A stretch of DNA of 5,765 nt, taken from the NCBI GenBank assembly GCA_002423265.1, contig DIVE01000021.1, positions 16,834-22,598 on the forward strand, given 5' to 3'. Source of the DNA: Methylophilaceae bacterium UBA6140 (lineage in GTDB: Bacteria; Pseudomonadota; Gammaproteobacteria; Burkholderiales; Methylophilaceae). Within the stretch, counting starts at the first letter, position 1. Each line of letters opens with the position of its first letter. The notes below the pieces were generated by a model, which saw nothing but the letters and a program-made list of their open reading frames with translations, ran no database searches and had not been told where the DNA came from. Position numbers and translations under genes: made by a program. This document shows, piece by piece, positions 1-5,765 of this stretch.

Positions 1-714
1 GGCATGGTGGCGGTGGATGATACGACCATCAATTACATCAAGGGCCGTCCTTACGCGCCAAAACCGGAGCAATGGGATGCGGCAGTGACTTACTGGCGCA
101 CGCTGCAGAGCGACGAAGGCGCGAAGTTCGATGCTGTCGTCGAGTTGCGCGCAGAGGATATTCAGCCACAGGTCACCTGGGGCACCTCGCCGGAAATGGT
201 CACCAGCATCGACGGCCGGGTACCGGATCCGGCAAATGAGACGGACCCGACCAGACGCGGCGGTATCGAGCGCGCATTGCAGTACATGGGGCTTGAGCCC
301 AATACGCCGATTAACCAGATCCGGATCGACAAGGTGTTTATCGGCTCCTGCACCAACTCGCGCATCGAGGATTTGCGTGCGGCAGCGGCTGTGGCCAAGG
401 GCAAGCATGTTGCGGCCAATGTCAAGCTGGCGATGGTGGTGCCCGGTTCCGGTCTGGTCAAGGCGCAGGCCGAACAGGAAGGTCTGGACCGTATTTTCAA
501 GGAAGCGGGTTTCGAGTGGCGTGAGCCCGGTTGCTCGATGTGTCTTGCCATGAACGCAGACAGGCTGGAGCCGGGTGAGCGTTGTGCTTCGACTTCTAAT
601 CGCAACTTTGAGGGGCGGCAGGGACAGGGAGGGCGCACGCATCTGGTAAGCCCGGAGATGGCGGCAGCGGCTGCCGTGGCCGGCCATTTCGTCGATGTCA
701 GGCAGATCGCCTGA
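1..714 (+). CDS. leuC: 3-isopropylmalate dehydratase large subunit, C-terminal half (5' end outside window)
   Basis: LeuC is the large subunit of cytoplasmic isopropylmalate isomerase. With LeuD it isomerises 2-isopropylmalate to 3-isopropylmalate in leucine synthesis, using a [4Fe-4S] cluster as in aconitase. The frame is open from base 1, so the ATG at 4 is an internal methionine, not the start. About 237 codons are present, roughly half of the usual ~466-470. All three expected cluster ligands are visible: the cysteine of the GSCTNSR motif (codon 349-351) and the pair in PGCSMC (532-534 and 541-543). Their spacing (61 residues, then 3) agrees with the E. coli enzyme. The C-terminal [12 protein letters not shown] stretch and [12 protein letters not shown] ending are also typical. 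It lies 24 bp before a small lipoprotein gene and 185 bp before leuD, probably in the same transcript. No frameshift or missing key residue is seen. Family identity is near certain; whether the N-terminal half is intact cannot be seen. Confidence 0.97.
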   Translation, partial: GMVAVDDTTINYIKGRPYAPKPEQWDAAVTYWRTLQSDEGAKFDAVVELRAEDIQPQVTWGTSPEMVTSIDGRVPDPANETDPTRRGGIERALQYMGLEPNTPINQIRIDKVFIGSCTNSRIEDLRAAAAVAKGKHVAANVKLAMVVPGSGLVKAQAEQEGLDRIFKEAGFEWREPGCSMCLAMNADRLEPGERCASTSNRNFEGRQGQGGRTHLVSPEMAAAAAVAGHFVDVRQIA

Positions 715-728
715 ATTTCATAACTGAT

Positions 729-734
729 GGAGAG
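729..734 (+). promoter_or_regulatory. ribosome binding site of the entericidin-like gene
   Basis: GGAGAG lies 4 nt upstream of the ATG at 739. It is the clearest Shine-Dalgarno match among the genes of the leu cluster in this window and supports translation of this very short reading frame. Confidence 0.6.
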
Positions 735-738
735 CAAG

Positions 739-867
739 ATGATAAAAAATTTGATGACTGCCGTTTTATTGTTCGCCGCGTTTGCCCTCGCCGGGTGTAA
801 CACGGTCGCCGGCGTCGGCAAGGACCTTGAGAAAGCCGGTGAAGCGGTACAGAAATCGGCCAATTAA
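739..867 (+). CDS. entericidin A/B-like small lipoprotein (42 aa)
   Basis: This short gene encodes a predicted lipoprotein of 42 residues starting [10 protein letters not shown]. Residues 1-19 form a signal peptide with a lysine at position 3, a hydrophobic stretch (7-18) and a lipobox LAGC, with Cys20 as the expected lipidated residue. The mature part is only 23 residues, beginning [18 protein letters not shown]; the C-N-T-x-x-G-x-G-x-D/E pattern followed by a short helix is the hallmark of the entericidin EcnA/EcnB family. A good ribosome binding site (GGAGAG, 729-734) sits 4 nt before the ATG, and the frame is closed by TAA at 865-867. An internal ATG at codon 6 is less likely because it would remove the only early lysine. 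In E. coli EcnA and EcnB are a paired antidote/toxin membrane lipoprotein set under stationary-phase control; here only one gene is seen, so neither role can be assigned. It sits between leuC and leuD, probably co-transcribed. The residue after Cys is Asn, which does not match the classic inner-membrane retention Asp, so outer-membrane sorting is inferred. Confidence 0.9.
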   Translation: MIKNLMTAVLLFAAFALAGCNTVAGVGKDLEKAGEAVQKSAN

Positions 868-899
868 CCAGACCAATACAGTTCAAGCAAAGAAAACTT

Positions 900-1538
900 A
901 TGCAGCCTTTTGTGAAATTAAAGGGTTTGGCGGTGCCGCTTGACCGCGCCAACGTCGATACCGATGCCATCATTCCCAAGCAGTTCCTGAAGTCGATCAA
1001 GCGTTCCGGCTTCGGCCCCAATGCGTTTGACGAATGGCGCTACCTCGATCACGGTGAGCCGGGCATGGATAATTCCAGGCGCGCGCTCAATCCGGATTTT
1101 GTCCTGAACCAGCCGCGCTATCAGGGCGCCAGCATATTGCTCGCGCGCGAGAATTTCGGCTGCGGTTCCAGCCGCGAGCACGCGCCGTGGGCTTTGCTTG
1201 ACTACGGATTCCGCGCCATCATCGCGCCGAGTTTCGCCGATATTTTCTTCAACAACTGCTTCAAGAACGGCATTCTGCCGATCGTGCTGGACGCCGCAGA
1301 GGTCGATCTCCTGTTCAATGAAGTGCAGGCGACGCAAGGGTATCAATTGCTGGTCGATCTTGAGCAGCAGGTTGTGGTGACGCCGGCTGGCCAATCCTTT
1401 TCGTTTGACGTCGATGCCTTCCGCAAGCACTGCCTGCTGAACGGTCTGGACGATATCGGCCTGACCTTGCAAAAGGTCGGTCTGATCAAGAAATTTGAAG
1501 AAACGCACAAGGCCAGCCAGCCTTGGCTGTTCAACTGA
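900..1538 (+). CDS. leuD: 3-isopropylmalate dehydratase small subunit
   Basis: LeuD is the swivel-domain subunit that completes the LeuCD isopropylmalate isomerase in the cytoplasm. The 212-residue product is close to the usual ~200-216. Near the N-terminus is the conserved [16 protein letters not shown] segment (residues 15-30). The family signature [13 protein letters not shown] (87-99), which contributes to substrate recognition and the swivel loop, is intact, followed by [21 protein letters not shown] (107-127). The start at ATG 900 gives the expected N-terminus ([20 protein letters not shown]). The upstream region has only a purine-rich AAAGAAAA stretch rather than a strong Shine-Dalgarno, so translation may depend on other features or be modest. 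It begins 32 bp after the lipoprotein gene and ends 34 bp before leuB, consistent with one transcription unit. Nothing is missing or unusual in the protein. Identity is near certain from the signature, context and length. Confidence 0.98.
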   Translation: MQPFVKLKGLAVPLDRANVDTDAIIPKQFLKSIKRSGFGPNAFDEWRYLDHGEPGMDNSRRALNPDFVLNQPRYQGASILLARENFGCGSSREHAPWALLDYGFRAIIAPSFADIFFNNCFKNGILPIVLDAAEVDLLFNEVQATQGYQLLVDLEQQVVVTPAGQSFSFDVDAFRKHCLLNGLDDIGLTLQKVGLIKKFEETHKASQPWLFN

Positions 1539-1572
1539 ACCGAATATTTCAAACTTTTCCGGAATTTAGCAA

Positions 1573-2631
1573 ATGATGAAAATAGCAGTATTGCCGGGCG
1601 ACGGCATCGGCCCCGAAATCGTGGCGCAGGCCATCAAGGTGCTGAATGCACTTGACCTCGATTTGCAGTTGCAGGAAGCGCCGATCGGCGGGGCCGGTTA
1701 CGAGGCGGCAGGCGATCCCTTGCCGGCCGATACGCTGGCATTGGCCAAATCGGCAGATGCGGTGTTGTTGGGCGCAGTGGGTGACTGGAAGTATGACAGT
1801 CTGCCGCGCGACATGCGCCCGGAGCGCGGCCTCTTGCGCATCCGCAAGGAGCTCAATCTGTTTGCCAATCTGCGTCCGGCATTACTTTACCCCGAACTGG
1901 CCTCGGCCTCGACCCTGAAACCGGAAGTCGTATCCGGCCTCGATCTGATGATCGTGCGCGAACTTACCGGCGACATTTATTTCGGTCAGCCGCGCGGCAT
2001 ATCCACGCTCGAAAACGGAGAGCGCGAAGGTATCAACACCATGCGCTACAACGAATCCGAAATTCGCCGCATCGGTCATGTCGCCTTCCAGATCGCCATG
2101 AAACGCAGCAAGAAGGTATGTTCTGTAGACAAGGCCAACGTGCTGGAAACGACCGAACTCTGGCGCCAGGTGATGATCGAGGTGGCGAAGGAGTATCCGG
2201 AAGTCGAGCTGAGCCACATGTATGTCGATAATGCTGCCATGCAGCTGGTGCGCGCGCCCAAGCAGTTTGATGTGATGGTGACCGGTAATATCTTCGGCGA
2301 TATCCTGTCGGACGAGGCTTCGATGCTGACCGGTTCGATCGGCATGCTGCCTTCGGCTTCGCTCGATGCCAACAACAAGGGCATGTATGAGCCCAGCCAC
2401 GGCTCTGCTCCTGACATTGCCGGCAAGGATGTTGCCAATCCGCTGGCGACCATACTTTCCGCCGCCATGATGCTGCGCTATACCTTCAATGATGAAGCCA
2501 ACGCCTTACGCATCGAAAATGCAGTGAAAAAAGCGCTGGCGCAAGGTTACCGTACTGCGGATATCTGGACGGAAGGGTCCAACAAGGTCGGCTGCAATGC
2601 CATGGGTGACGCCGTGGTTGCAGCACTTTAA
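1573..2631 (+). CDS. leuB: 3-isopropylmalate dehydrogenase
   Basis: LeuB oxidatively decarboxylates 3-isopropylmalate with NAD+ to the 2-oxo-4-methylpentanoate precursor of leucine, needing a divalent metal; it acts in the cytoplasm as a dimer. The 352-residue length fits the family (~350-363). The N-terminal [13 protein letters not shown] (4-16) opens the fold. Substrate arginines are at 91, 101 and 129, the catalytic Tyr136 is in GDIYFG, the catalytic Lys187 in VDKANV, and the metal-binding aspartates at 219, 243 and 247, within the isocitrate/isopropylmalate dehydrogenase signature [17 protein letters not shown] (239-255). The cofactor region [19 protein letters not shown] (277-295) follows; such a loop lacking isocitrate-dehydrogenase-type NADP residues suggests NAD. 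Two adjacent ATGs (1573 and 1576) are possible starts; GGAA at 1561-1564 lies 8 nt before the first, which is preferred. It follows leuD by 34 bp; downstream, after 5 bp, begins the inverted repeat that fills the spacer to asd. Confidence 0.98.
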   Translation: MMKIAVLPGDGIGPEIVAQAIKVLNALDLDLQLQEAPIGGAGYEAAGDPLPADTLALAKSADAVLLGAVGDWKYDSLPRDMRPERGLLRIRKELNLFANLRPALLYPELASASTLKPEVVSGLDLMIVRELTGDIYFGQPRGISTLENGEREGINTMRYNESEIRRIGHVAFQIAMKRSKKVCSVDKANVLETTELWRQVMIEVAKEYPEVELSHMYVDNAAMQLVRAPKQFDVMVTGNIFGDILSDEASMLTGSIGMLPSASLDANNKGMYEPSHGSAPDIAGKDVANPLATILSAAMMLRYTFNDEANALRIENAVKKALAQGYRTADIWTEGSNKVGCNAMGDAVVAAL

Positions 2632-2636
2632 GATTT

Positions 2637-2696
2637 CACTACGGAGTTCACGGAGCACACTGAAAATATTCAGCGAACTCTGTGTTCTCCGTGGTG
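2637..2696. repeat. imperfect inverted repeat filling the leuB-asd spacer (28-bp arms, 4-bp loop)
   Basis: The left arm (2637-2664) and the right arm (2669-2696) are inverted copies separated by AATA. By hand alignment 21 of 28 positions are Watson-Crick pairs and two more would be G-U pairs in RNA, so a long hairpin can form. The outer CAC/ACGGAG block and the inner CTGAA are perfectly paired; mismatches lie in the middle. The left arm also shows an approximate 9-bp internal repeat (ACGGAGTTC, ACGGAGCAC). The ACGGAG/CTCCGT word resembles short palindromic repeats dispersed in many environmental bacterial genomes; membership in a dispersed family is inferred, since only one copy is visible here. 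GATTT occurs directly left of the element (2632-2636) and again at 2700-2704, which could be a remnant target duplication or chance. Confidence 0.8.
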
Positions 2697-2697
2697 C

Positions 2698-2701
2698 AGG
2701 A
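2698..2701 (+). promoter_or_regulatory. ribosome binding site deciding the asd start
   Basis: AGGA lies 7 nt before ATG 2709, good spacing. It begins two bases after the end of the inverted repeat, so hairpin formation could affect ribosome access. A second, weaker candidate (GGAT, 2707-2710) is spaced 7 nt before ATG 2718. Confidence 0.5.
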
Positions 2702-2708
2702 TTTTTGG

Positions 2709-3830
2709 ATGAATAAAATGCTAAAAGTAGGGTTTATTGGCTGGCGTGGCATGGTCGGTTCGGTGCTGATGCAGCGCATGCGTGAGGAAAACGACTTCGC
2801 CCTGATCGAGCCGGTGTTCTTTACCACTTCCAGCCCGGGCGGCCAGGGGCCTGATGTCGGATGCGATATCCCGCCGCTGAAGGACGCGAGGAATATTGCC
2901 GAACTGAAGATGATGGACATCATCATCTCCTGCCAGGGCGGCGATTACACCACCGAAGTGTTCGCAAAACTGCGCGGCGATGGATGGGGCGGGCATTGGA
3001 TCGATGCAGCATCGACACTGCGTATGGAAAACGATGCAGTCATCATTCTCGACCCCGTCAATCGTCACGTGATCGACGAAGCGCTCGCCGGCGGCAGCAA
3101 TAACTGGGTGGGCGGTAATTGCACCGTATCCTTGATGCTGATGGCACTTGGTGGTCTGTTCCGCGCAAATCTGGTCGAGTGGGCAACCTCCATGACCTAT
3201 CAGGCGGCCTCCGGTGCCGGTGCGCAAAATATGCGCGAATTGCTGAAGCAGATGGGTGAAGCTCACCGCGTCGCCAGTGACCTGTTATCGGACCCGGCTT
3301 CCGCCATACTCGATATCGACCGTGAGGTGGCCGGTACGCTGCGCGACGAGCGTTTTCCGACTGCGCACTTCGGTGTGCCGCTGGCGGGTAGTTTGATCCC
3401 ATGGATCGACAAGGACCTCGGCAACGGCCAAAGCAAGGAGGAATGGAAAGGCGCGGCTGAGACCAACAAGATACTCGGCCTGCAAGGCAGCCCGATCCCG
3501 ATCGACGGCCTCTGCGTCCGCATCGGTGCCATGCGCTGCCATTCACAGGCAATGACCATCAAGCTGAGAAAGAACGTGCCGATGGATGATATCAACGCCA
3601 TGCTTGCCGCTGCCAACGACTGGGTCAGGGTGATTCCCAACGAGCGTGACGCCACCATGAGACAGCTGACGCCGGCTGCCGTAACCGGCACCTTGAGTGT
3701 GCCGGTCGGCCGTTTGCGCAAGATGAGCATGGGAGACGACTACCTTGCCGCGTTCACGGTGGGAGACCAGTTGTTGTGGGGCGCGGCAGAACCTTTGCGG
3801 CGCATGCTGAGGATATTGATCGAAAAATAA
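2709..3830 (+). CDS. asd: aspartate-semialdehyde dehydrogenase
   Basis: Asd reduces L-aspartyl-4-phosphate with NADPH to aspartate semialdehyde, the branch point to lysine/diaminopimelate, threonine and methionine; cytoplasmic. From ATG 2709 it has 373 residues, against about 367-370 for the Gram-negative type. The NADP-binding [11 protein letters not shown] (8-18), the catalytic Cys138 in GGNCTVS, Gln165 in TYQAASG, Arg271 and the general-base His278 in [11 protein letters not shown] are all present. The sequence resembles E. coli Asd throughout, including the ending [19 protein letters not shown]. The start is ambiguous. The frame is open back to GTG 2682, but that start lies inside the inverted repeat and adds nine residues with no family match. 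ATG 2709 has the best Shine-Dalgarno; ATG 2718 gives MLKVGFIGW, which aligns best with E. coli MKNVGFIGW. It follows leuB by 77 bp and is likely co-transcribed with it. Linkage of asd to leuB is common in beta- and gammaproteobacteria. Confidence 0.97.
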   Translation: MNKMLKVGFIGWRGMVGSVLMQRMREENDFALIEPVFFTTSSPGGQGPDVGCDIPPLKDARNIAELKMMDIIISCQGGDYTTEVFAKLRGDGWGGHWIDAASTLRMENDAVIILDPVNRHVIDEALAGGSNNWVGGNCTVSLMLMALGGLFRANLVEWATSMTYQAASGAGAQNMRELLKQMGEAHRVASDLLSDPASAILDIDREVAGTLRDERFPTAHFGVPLAGSLIPWIDKDLGNGQSKEEWKGAAETNKILGLQGSPIPIDGLCVRIGAMRCHSQAMTIKLRKNVPMDDINAMLAAANDWVRVIPNERDATMRQLTPAAVTGTLSVPVGRLRKMSMGDDYLAAFTVGDQLLWGAAEPLRRMLRILIEK

Positions 3831-3862
3831 AAGAGACCAGAACCCCTTACCGATCATTGTAT

Positions 3863-3959
3863 TTTGATAAGGATAACTCGCAAATATAATGTGAGGTGTG
3901 AGCTTGCATGTCTAACTATTTGATGTTAGTTTAATAAAGCGACTATAAGTTTGATAAGG
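3863..3959 (+). repeat. 10-bp direct repeat in the asd-fimV spacer
   Basis: TTTGATAAGG occurs at 3863-3872 and again at 3950-3959, 87 bp apart. The first copy overlaps the proposed -35 region and the second contains part of the fimV ribosome binding site. A role as a regulator-binding site is possible but unproven; in AT-rich DNA a chance match cannot be excluded. Confidence 0.35.
3864..3890 (+). promoter_or_regulatory. candidate sigma-70 promoter for fimV
   Basis: A perfect -10 hexamer TATAAT (3885-3890) has TTGATA (3864-3869, five of six to TTGACA) 15 bp upstream; with TTTTGA at 3862 the spacing would be 17 bp. Transcription would start near 3897, leaving a leader of about 70 nt before the GTG at 3967. 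It lies 34 bp after the asd stop in the only AT-rich stretch of the window. A second, weaker pair, TTGATG (3920-3925) and TATAAG (3944-3949) with 18 bp spacing, would start transcription almost at the ribosome binding site, so it is less attractive. No clear rho-independent terminator for asd is seen between 3831 and here. Confidence 0.5.
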
Positions 3960-3960
3960 G
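3956..3960 (+). promoter_or_regulatory. ribosome binding site of fimV (supports GTG start)
   Basis: AAGGG lies 6 nt before GTG 3967. An in-frame TAG stop at 3961-3963 sits between it and the start, so translation cannot begin further upstream in this frame. Confidence 0.6.
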
Positions 3961-3966
3961 TAGGGT

Positions 3967-5765
3967 GTGCACAAGTCTAAATTCAAGCAAATTGCATTGG
4001 CGGTATGCTTTGCATTTTTACCACTGTCAGCTCACTCAGCAGGTTTGGGGAAGTTAACTGTCATTTCCGGTCTTGGTGAGCCCTTGAGCGCCGAGATCGA
4101 TCTGGTTTCAACAACGCCTGACGAGCTCTCGTCACTCAGCGCCGGCATTGCCCCTTACGAAGCCTACGCGATTCAGGGCATAGAGCGCACATCCATACAC
4201 AACGCCATCAAGATTGATGTCGTCAGCAAGCCTGGGGGCGGTGCCAAGTTGAAACTGAGCACCCACCAGCCGGTGGAGGACCCGTTCCTCGACATGCTGA
4301 TTCAGGTCGATTGGGCCACCGGCCGTCTATTGCGGGAATACACTGTTCTGCTTGATCCGCCCGGTTATCGCGATCCGCAATCCAGCATGCAGGCAGCAGC
4401 TCCTGCAAAACCTGTTGAATTGCCGGTGCCGGCCGCAGCCCCGCCGGCGGAAAGCCGCGCGGCAAGCCCGAGCCCAAAGCCGGTTTCCGCGCCCCTTGCT
4501 GAACCGGAAGCGGATAAAACCCTGACGACCAGATCCGGCGACACTCTCAACAAGATTGCACGGCAAATGCAGGTTGAAGGTTTCAGTCTTGATCAAATGC
4601 TGGTCGGTATCTACCGCGCCAACAAACAGGCATTCACTGACGAAAATATGCACCGGTTGAGGGTCGGTCAGATTATCAAGGCACCTTCCGCAGCCGAGCT
4701 TTCCACAATCACGCAACGAGAAGCACGCGAGGAAATCCGTGTGCAAACAGCCGATTGGAATGCCTACCGCAACAAGCTGGCAGAAATGGTGGCGGAATCC
4801 ACGCCCGCAGCAGAGGCTGCCGGCGATCAGGCAACTTCAGGAAAACTCAAGGCAGCGGCTGATGACAAGTCTGCACCTGTCGACAGCGGGCCGAAGGATG
4901 TGGTGAAACTCTCGAAAAGTCAGGCAGAGGCCGCAGATCAGGCCAGCGAAGTGAAGGCGCTGCAAGACAGGCTGAACGCCATGCAGGAAGAAAACACCGC
5001 CCGCGAAAAAAGCGTGCGCGAGGCAGATGAACGCGCAGCAATGCTGGAGAAGCAGGTCTCTGACCTGCAGGCCTTGTTAACCATCAAGAATCAGATGATG
5101 GCCGATTTGCAGCGGAACGCGGCAGATCCTGATGCGGTTGTTGCGCCCGCAGAGCCGCAAGCGGAATTGCCGGCGGTTCCGCAGGAGGCGAAGCCATCGG
5201 CTGTTGCCGAAGCAAAGCCCAAGCCTGCTGCCAAAAAGAAACCCGCACGGAATTTTGAGCCGGTAGAAGAGCCCGGGCTGCTGGATAGCCTGACACATAA
5301 CATGCCGGTTCTCGGCGTGGCTGGCGGTGCGCTTGTGCTGCTTGGCGGCGGGTGGCTTTACCTGCGCAACCGGCGCAAAAAGAATCTGGACAGTTTTGAG
5401 CGCGGTATCCTGACTGCAGGCGGCCTGAGAGCCAATACGGTATTCGGTAATACCAGTGGCGGCAGGGTCGAGACGGGGGATACTTCCTTCCTGACCGATT
5501 TCTCGCAAAGCTCAAGCGGCATGATTGATACCCATGATGTCGATCCGATTGCCGAAGCTGAAGTTTATATGGCTTACGGCAGGGATTCACAGGCTGAAGA
5601 AATACTGAACGATGCGATCAAGAAAGATCCGAAACGTTACGAGCTGCATCTGAAACTGCTTGAAATTTTTGCCGGCCGCCGCGATACATCGGCCTTTGAA
5701 GCGGTGGCGGGTGAGCTCTATTCAACGCTGGGCGCAGAGGATCCGGTCTGGCTCAAGGTGGTTGA
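3967..5765 (+). CDS. fimV: FimV-like peptidoglycan-binding inner-membrane protein (3' end outside window)
   Basis: FimV homologues anchor in the inner membrane, bind peptidoglycan through LysM, and organise polar structures, type IV pili and twitching in Pseudomonas. Of this protein 599 codons are in the window. Residues 1-25 are a signal peptide (lysines at 3, 5 and 7, hydrophobic core 9-20, AHSA cleavage site). Next is the FimV N-terminal domain starting GLGKLTVISGLGEPLSAEIDL (26-46), with conserved APYEAY and DPFLDMLIQVDW motifs. A Pro/Ala-rich linker (about 140-182) leads to a LysM domain (about 184-240, SGDTLNKIA and SLDQMLVGIYRAN). Then come a charged, coiled-coil-like helix (about 319-382), a Lys/Pro/Ala-rich stretch, one membrane segment (about 446-467) followed by a basic RNRRKK stop, and a cytoplasmic part with a TPR-like helix pair (526 onward, EAEVYMAYGRDSQAEEIL). 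GTG 3967 is the only start that keeps the signal peptide. The usual far C-terminal FimV motif lies outside the window. Probably expressed from its own promoter. Confidence 0.93.
   Translation, partial: MHKSKFKQIALAVCFAFLPLSAHSAGLGKLTVISGLGEPLSAEIDLVSTTPDELSSLSAGIAPYEAYAIQGIERTSIHNAIKIDVVSKPGGGAKLKLSTHQPVEDPFLDMLIQVDWATGRLLREYTVLLDPPGYRDPQSSMQAAAPAKPVELPVPAAAPPAESRAASPSPKPVSAPLAEPEADKTLTTRSGDTLNKIARQMQVEGFSLDQMLVGIYRANKQAFTDENMHRLRVGQIIKAPSAAELSTITQREAREEIRVQTADWNAYRNKLAEMVAESTPAAEAAGDQATSGKLKAAADDKSAPVDSGPKDVVKLSKSQAEAADQASEVKALQDRLNAMQEENTAREKSVREADERAAMLEKQVSDLQALLTIKNQMMADLQRNAADPDAVVAPAEPQAELPAVPQEAKPSAVAEAKPKPAAKKKPARNFEPVEEPGLLDSLTHNMPVLGVAGGALVLLGGGWLYLRNRRKKNLDSFERGILTAGGLRANTVFGNTSGGRVETGDTSFLTDFSQSSSGMIDTHDVDPIAEAEVYMAYGRDSQAEEILNDAIKKDPKRYELHLKLLEIFAGRRDTSAFEAVAGELYSTLGAEDPVWLKVV

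Noticed and set aside
4..6. ATG at position 4 as the start of a short leuC
   Set aside because: The frame is open to the window edge and the protein lacks the N-terminal half of LeuC, so this is an internal methionine of a gene cut by the window.
162..863. Long open frame on the - strand covering leuC and the lipoprotein gene
   Set aside because: It lies opposite clearly coding sequence with intact family motifs, spans two unrelated genes and shows no recognisable domain; it is a by-product of GC-rich codon use.
918..1508. Open frame on the - strand opposite leuD
   Set aside because: It is antisense to nearly all of leuD, which has a complete signature motif; the translated sequence shows no domain or plausible start context.
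1882..2400. Open frames on the - strand opposite leuB
   Set aside because: They are histidine/arginine-rich shadows of leuB with no family resemblance.
2637..2706. Inverted repeat plus T-run as a rho-independent terminator of leuB
   Set aside because: The T5 run (2702-2706) is separated from the stem by CAGGA, the stem is long with central mismatches rather than a compact GC-rich hairpin, and the asd ribosome binding site lies in between. Partial attenuation is not excluded.
3912..3929. Small inverted repeat CTAAC/GTTAG in the fimV leader
   Set aside because: The stem is only 5 bp with an 8-nt loop in AT-rich DNA and is not followed by a T-run, so it is likely chance.
5077..5590. Overlapping - strand open frames opposite the 3' part of fimV
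   Set aside because: The + strand frame reads through as a continuous FimV protein with signal peptide, LysM, membrane segment and TPR-like helices; the reverse products are low-complexity shadows.

Overview
This window most likely comes from the chromosome of a betaproteobacterium (Burkholderiales/Nitrosomonadales type). The evidence is the gene order leuC - entericidin-like lipoprotein - leuD - leuB - asd - fimV, all on the + strand, together with close similarity of the encoded proteins to proteobacterial families (the E. coli-type LeuC, LeuD and Asd, and a FimV with a Pseudomonas/beta-type LysM domain). The genus cannot be fixed from sequence reading alone. No transposase, integrase, CRISPR array, tRNA or rRNA is visible.

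Layout. Positions 1-714 hold the C-terminal half of leuC, whose start lies outside the window. Positions 739-867 hold a 42-residue entericidin-like lipoprotein gene between the two isopropylmalate isomerase subunit genes. leuD (900-1538) and leuB (1573-2631) follow with short gaps of about 32-34 bp. The leuB-asd spacer is almost entirely an imperfect inverted repeat (2637-2696) whose right edge touches the asd ribosome binding site. asd runs 2709-3830. A 136-bp AT-richer gap (3831-3966) carries a plausible sigma-70 promoter. After it, a GTG-started fimV homologue (3967 onward) runs off the right edge.

Function. LeuC and LeuD form the isopropylmalate isomerase and LeuB is 3-isopropylmalate dehydrogenase; together they convert 2-isopropylmalate to the keto acid precursor of leucine. 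Asd supplies aspartate semialdehyde for lysine/diaminopimelate, threonine and methionine. The first four complete or partial metabolic genes plus the lipoprotein look like one co-directional transcription unit, whereas fimV, a peptidoglycan-binding inner-membrane protein linked to polar organisation and type IV pili, probably has its own promoter.

Most of the window is ordinary, conserved metabolism. The items worth a second look are the single entericidin-like gene inside the leu cluster, the inverted repeat next to asd, and the resulting uncertainty about the asd start. I found no convincing new multi-gene system.
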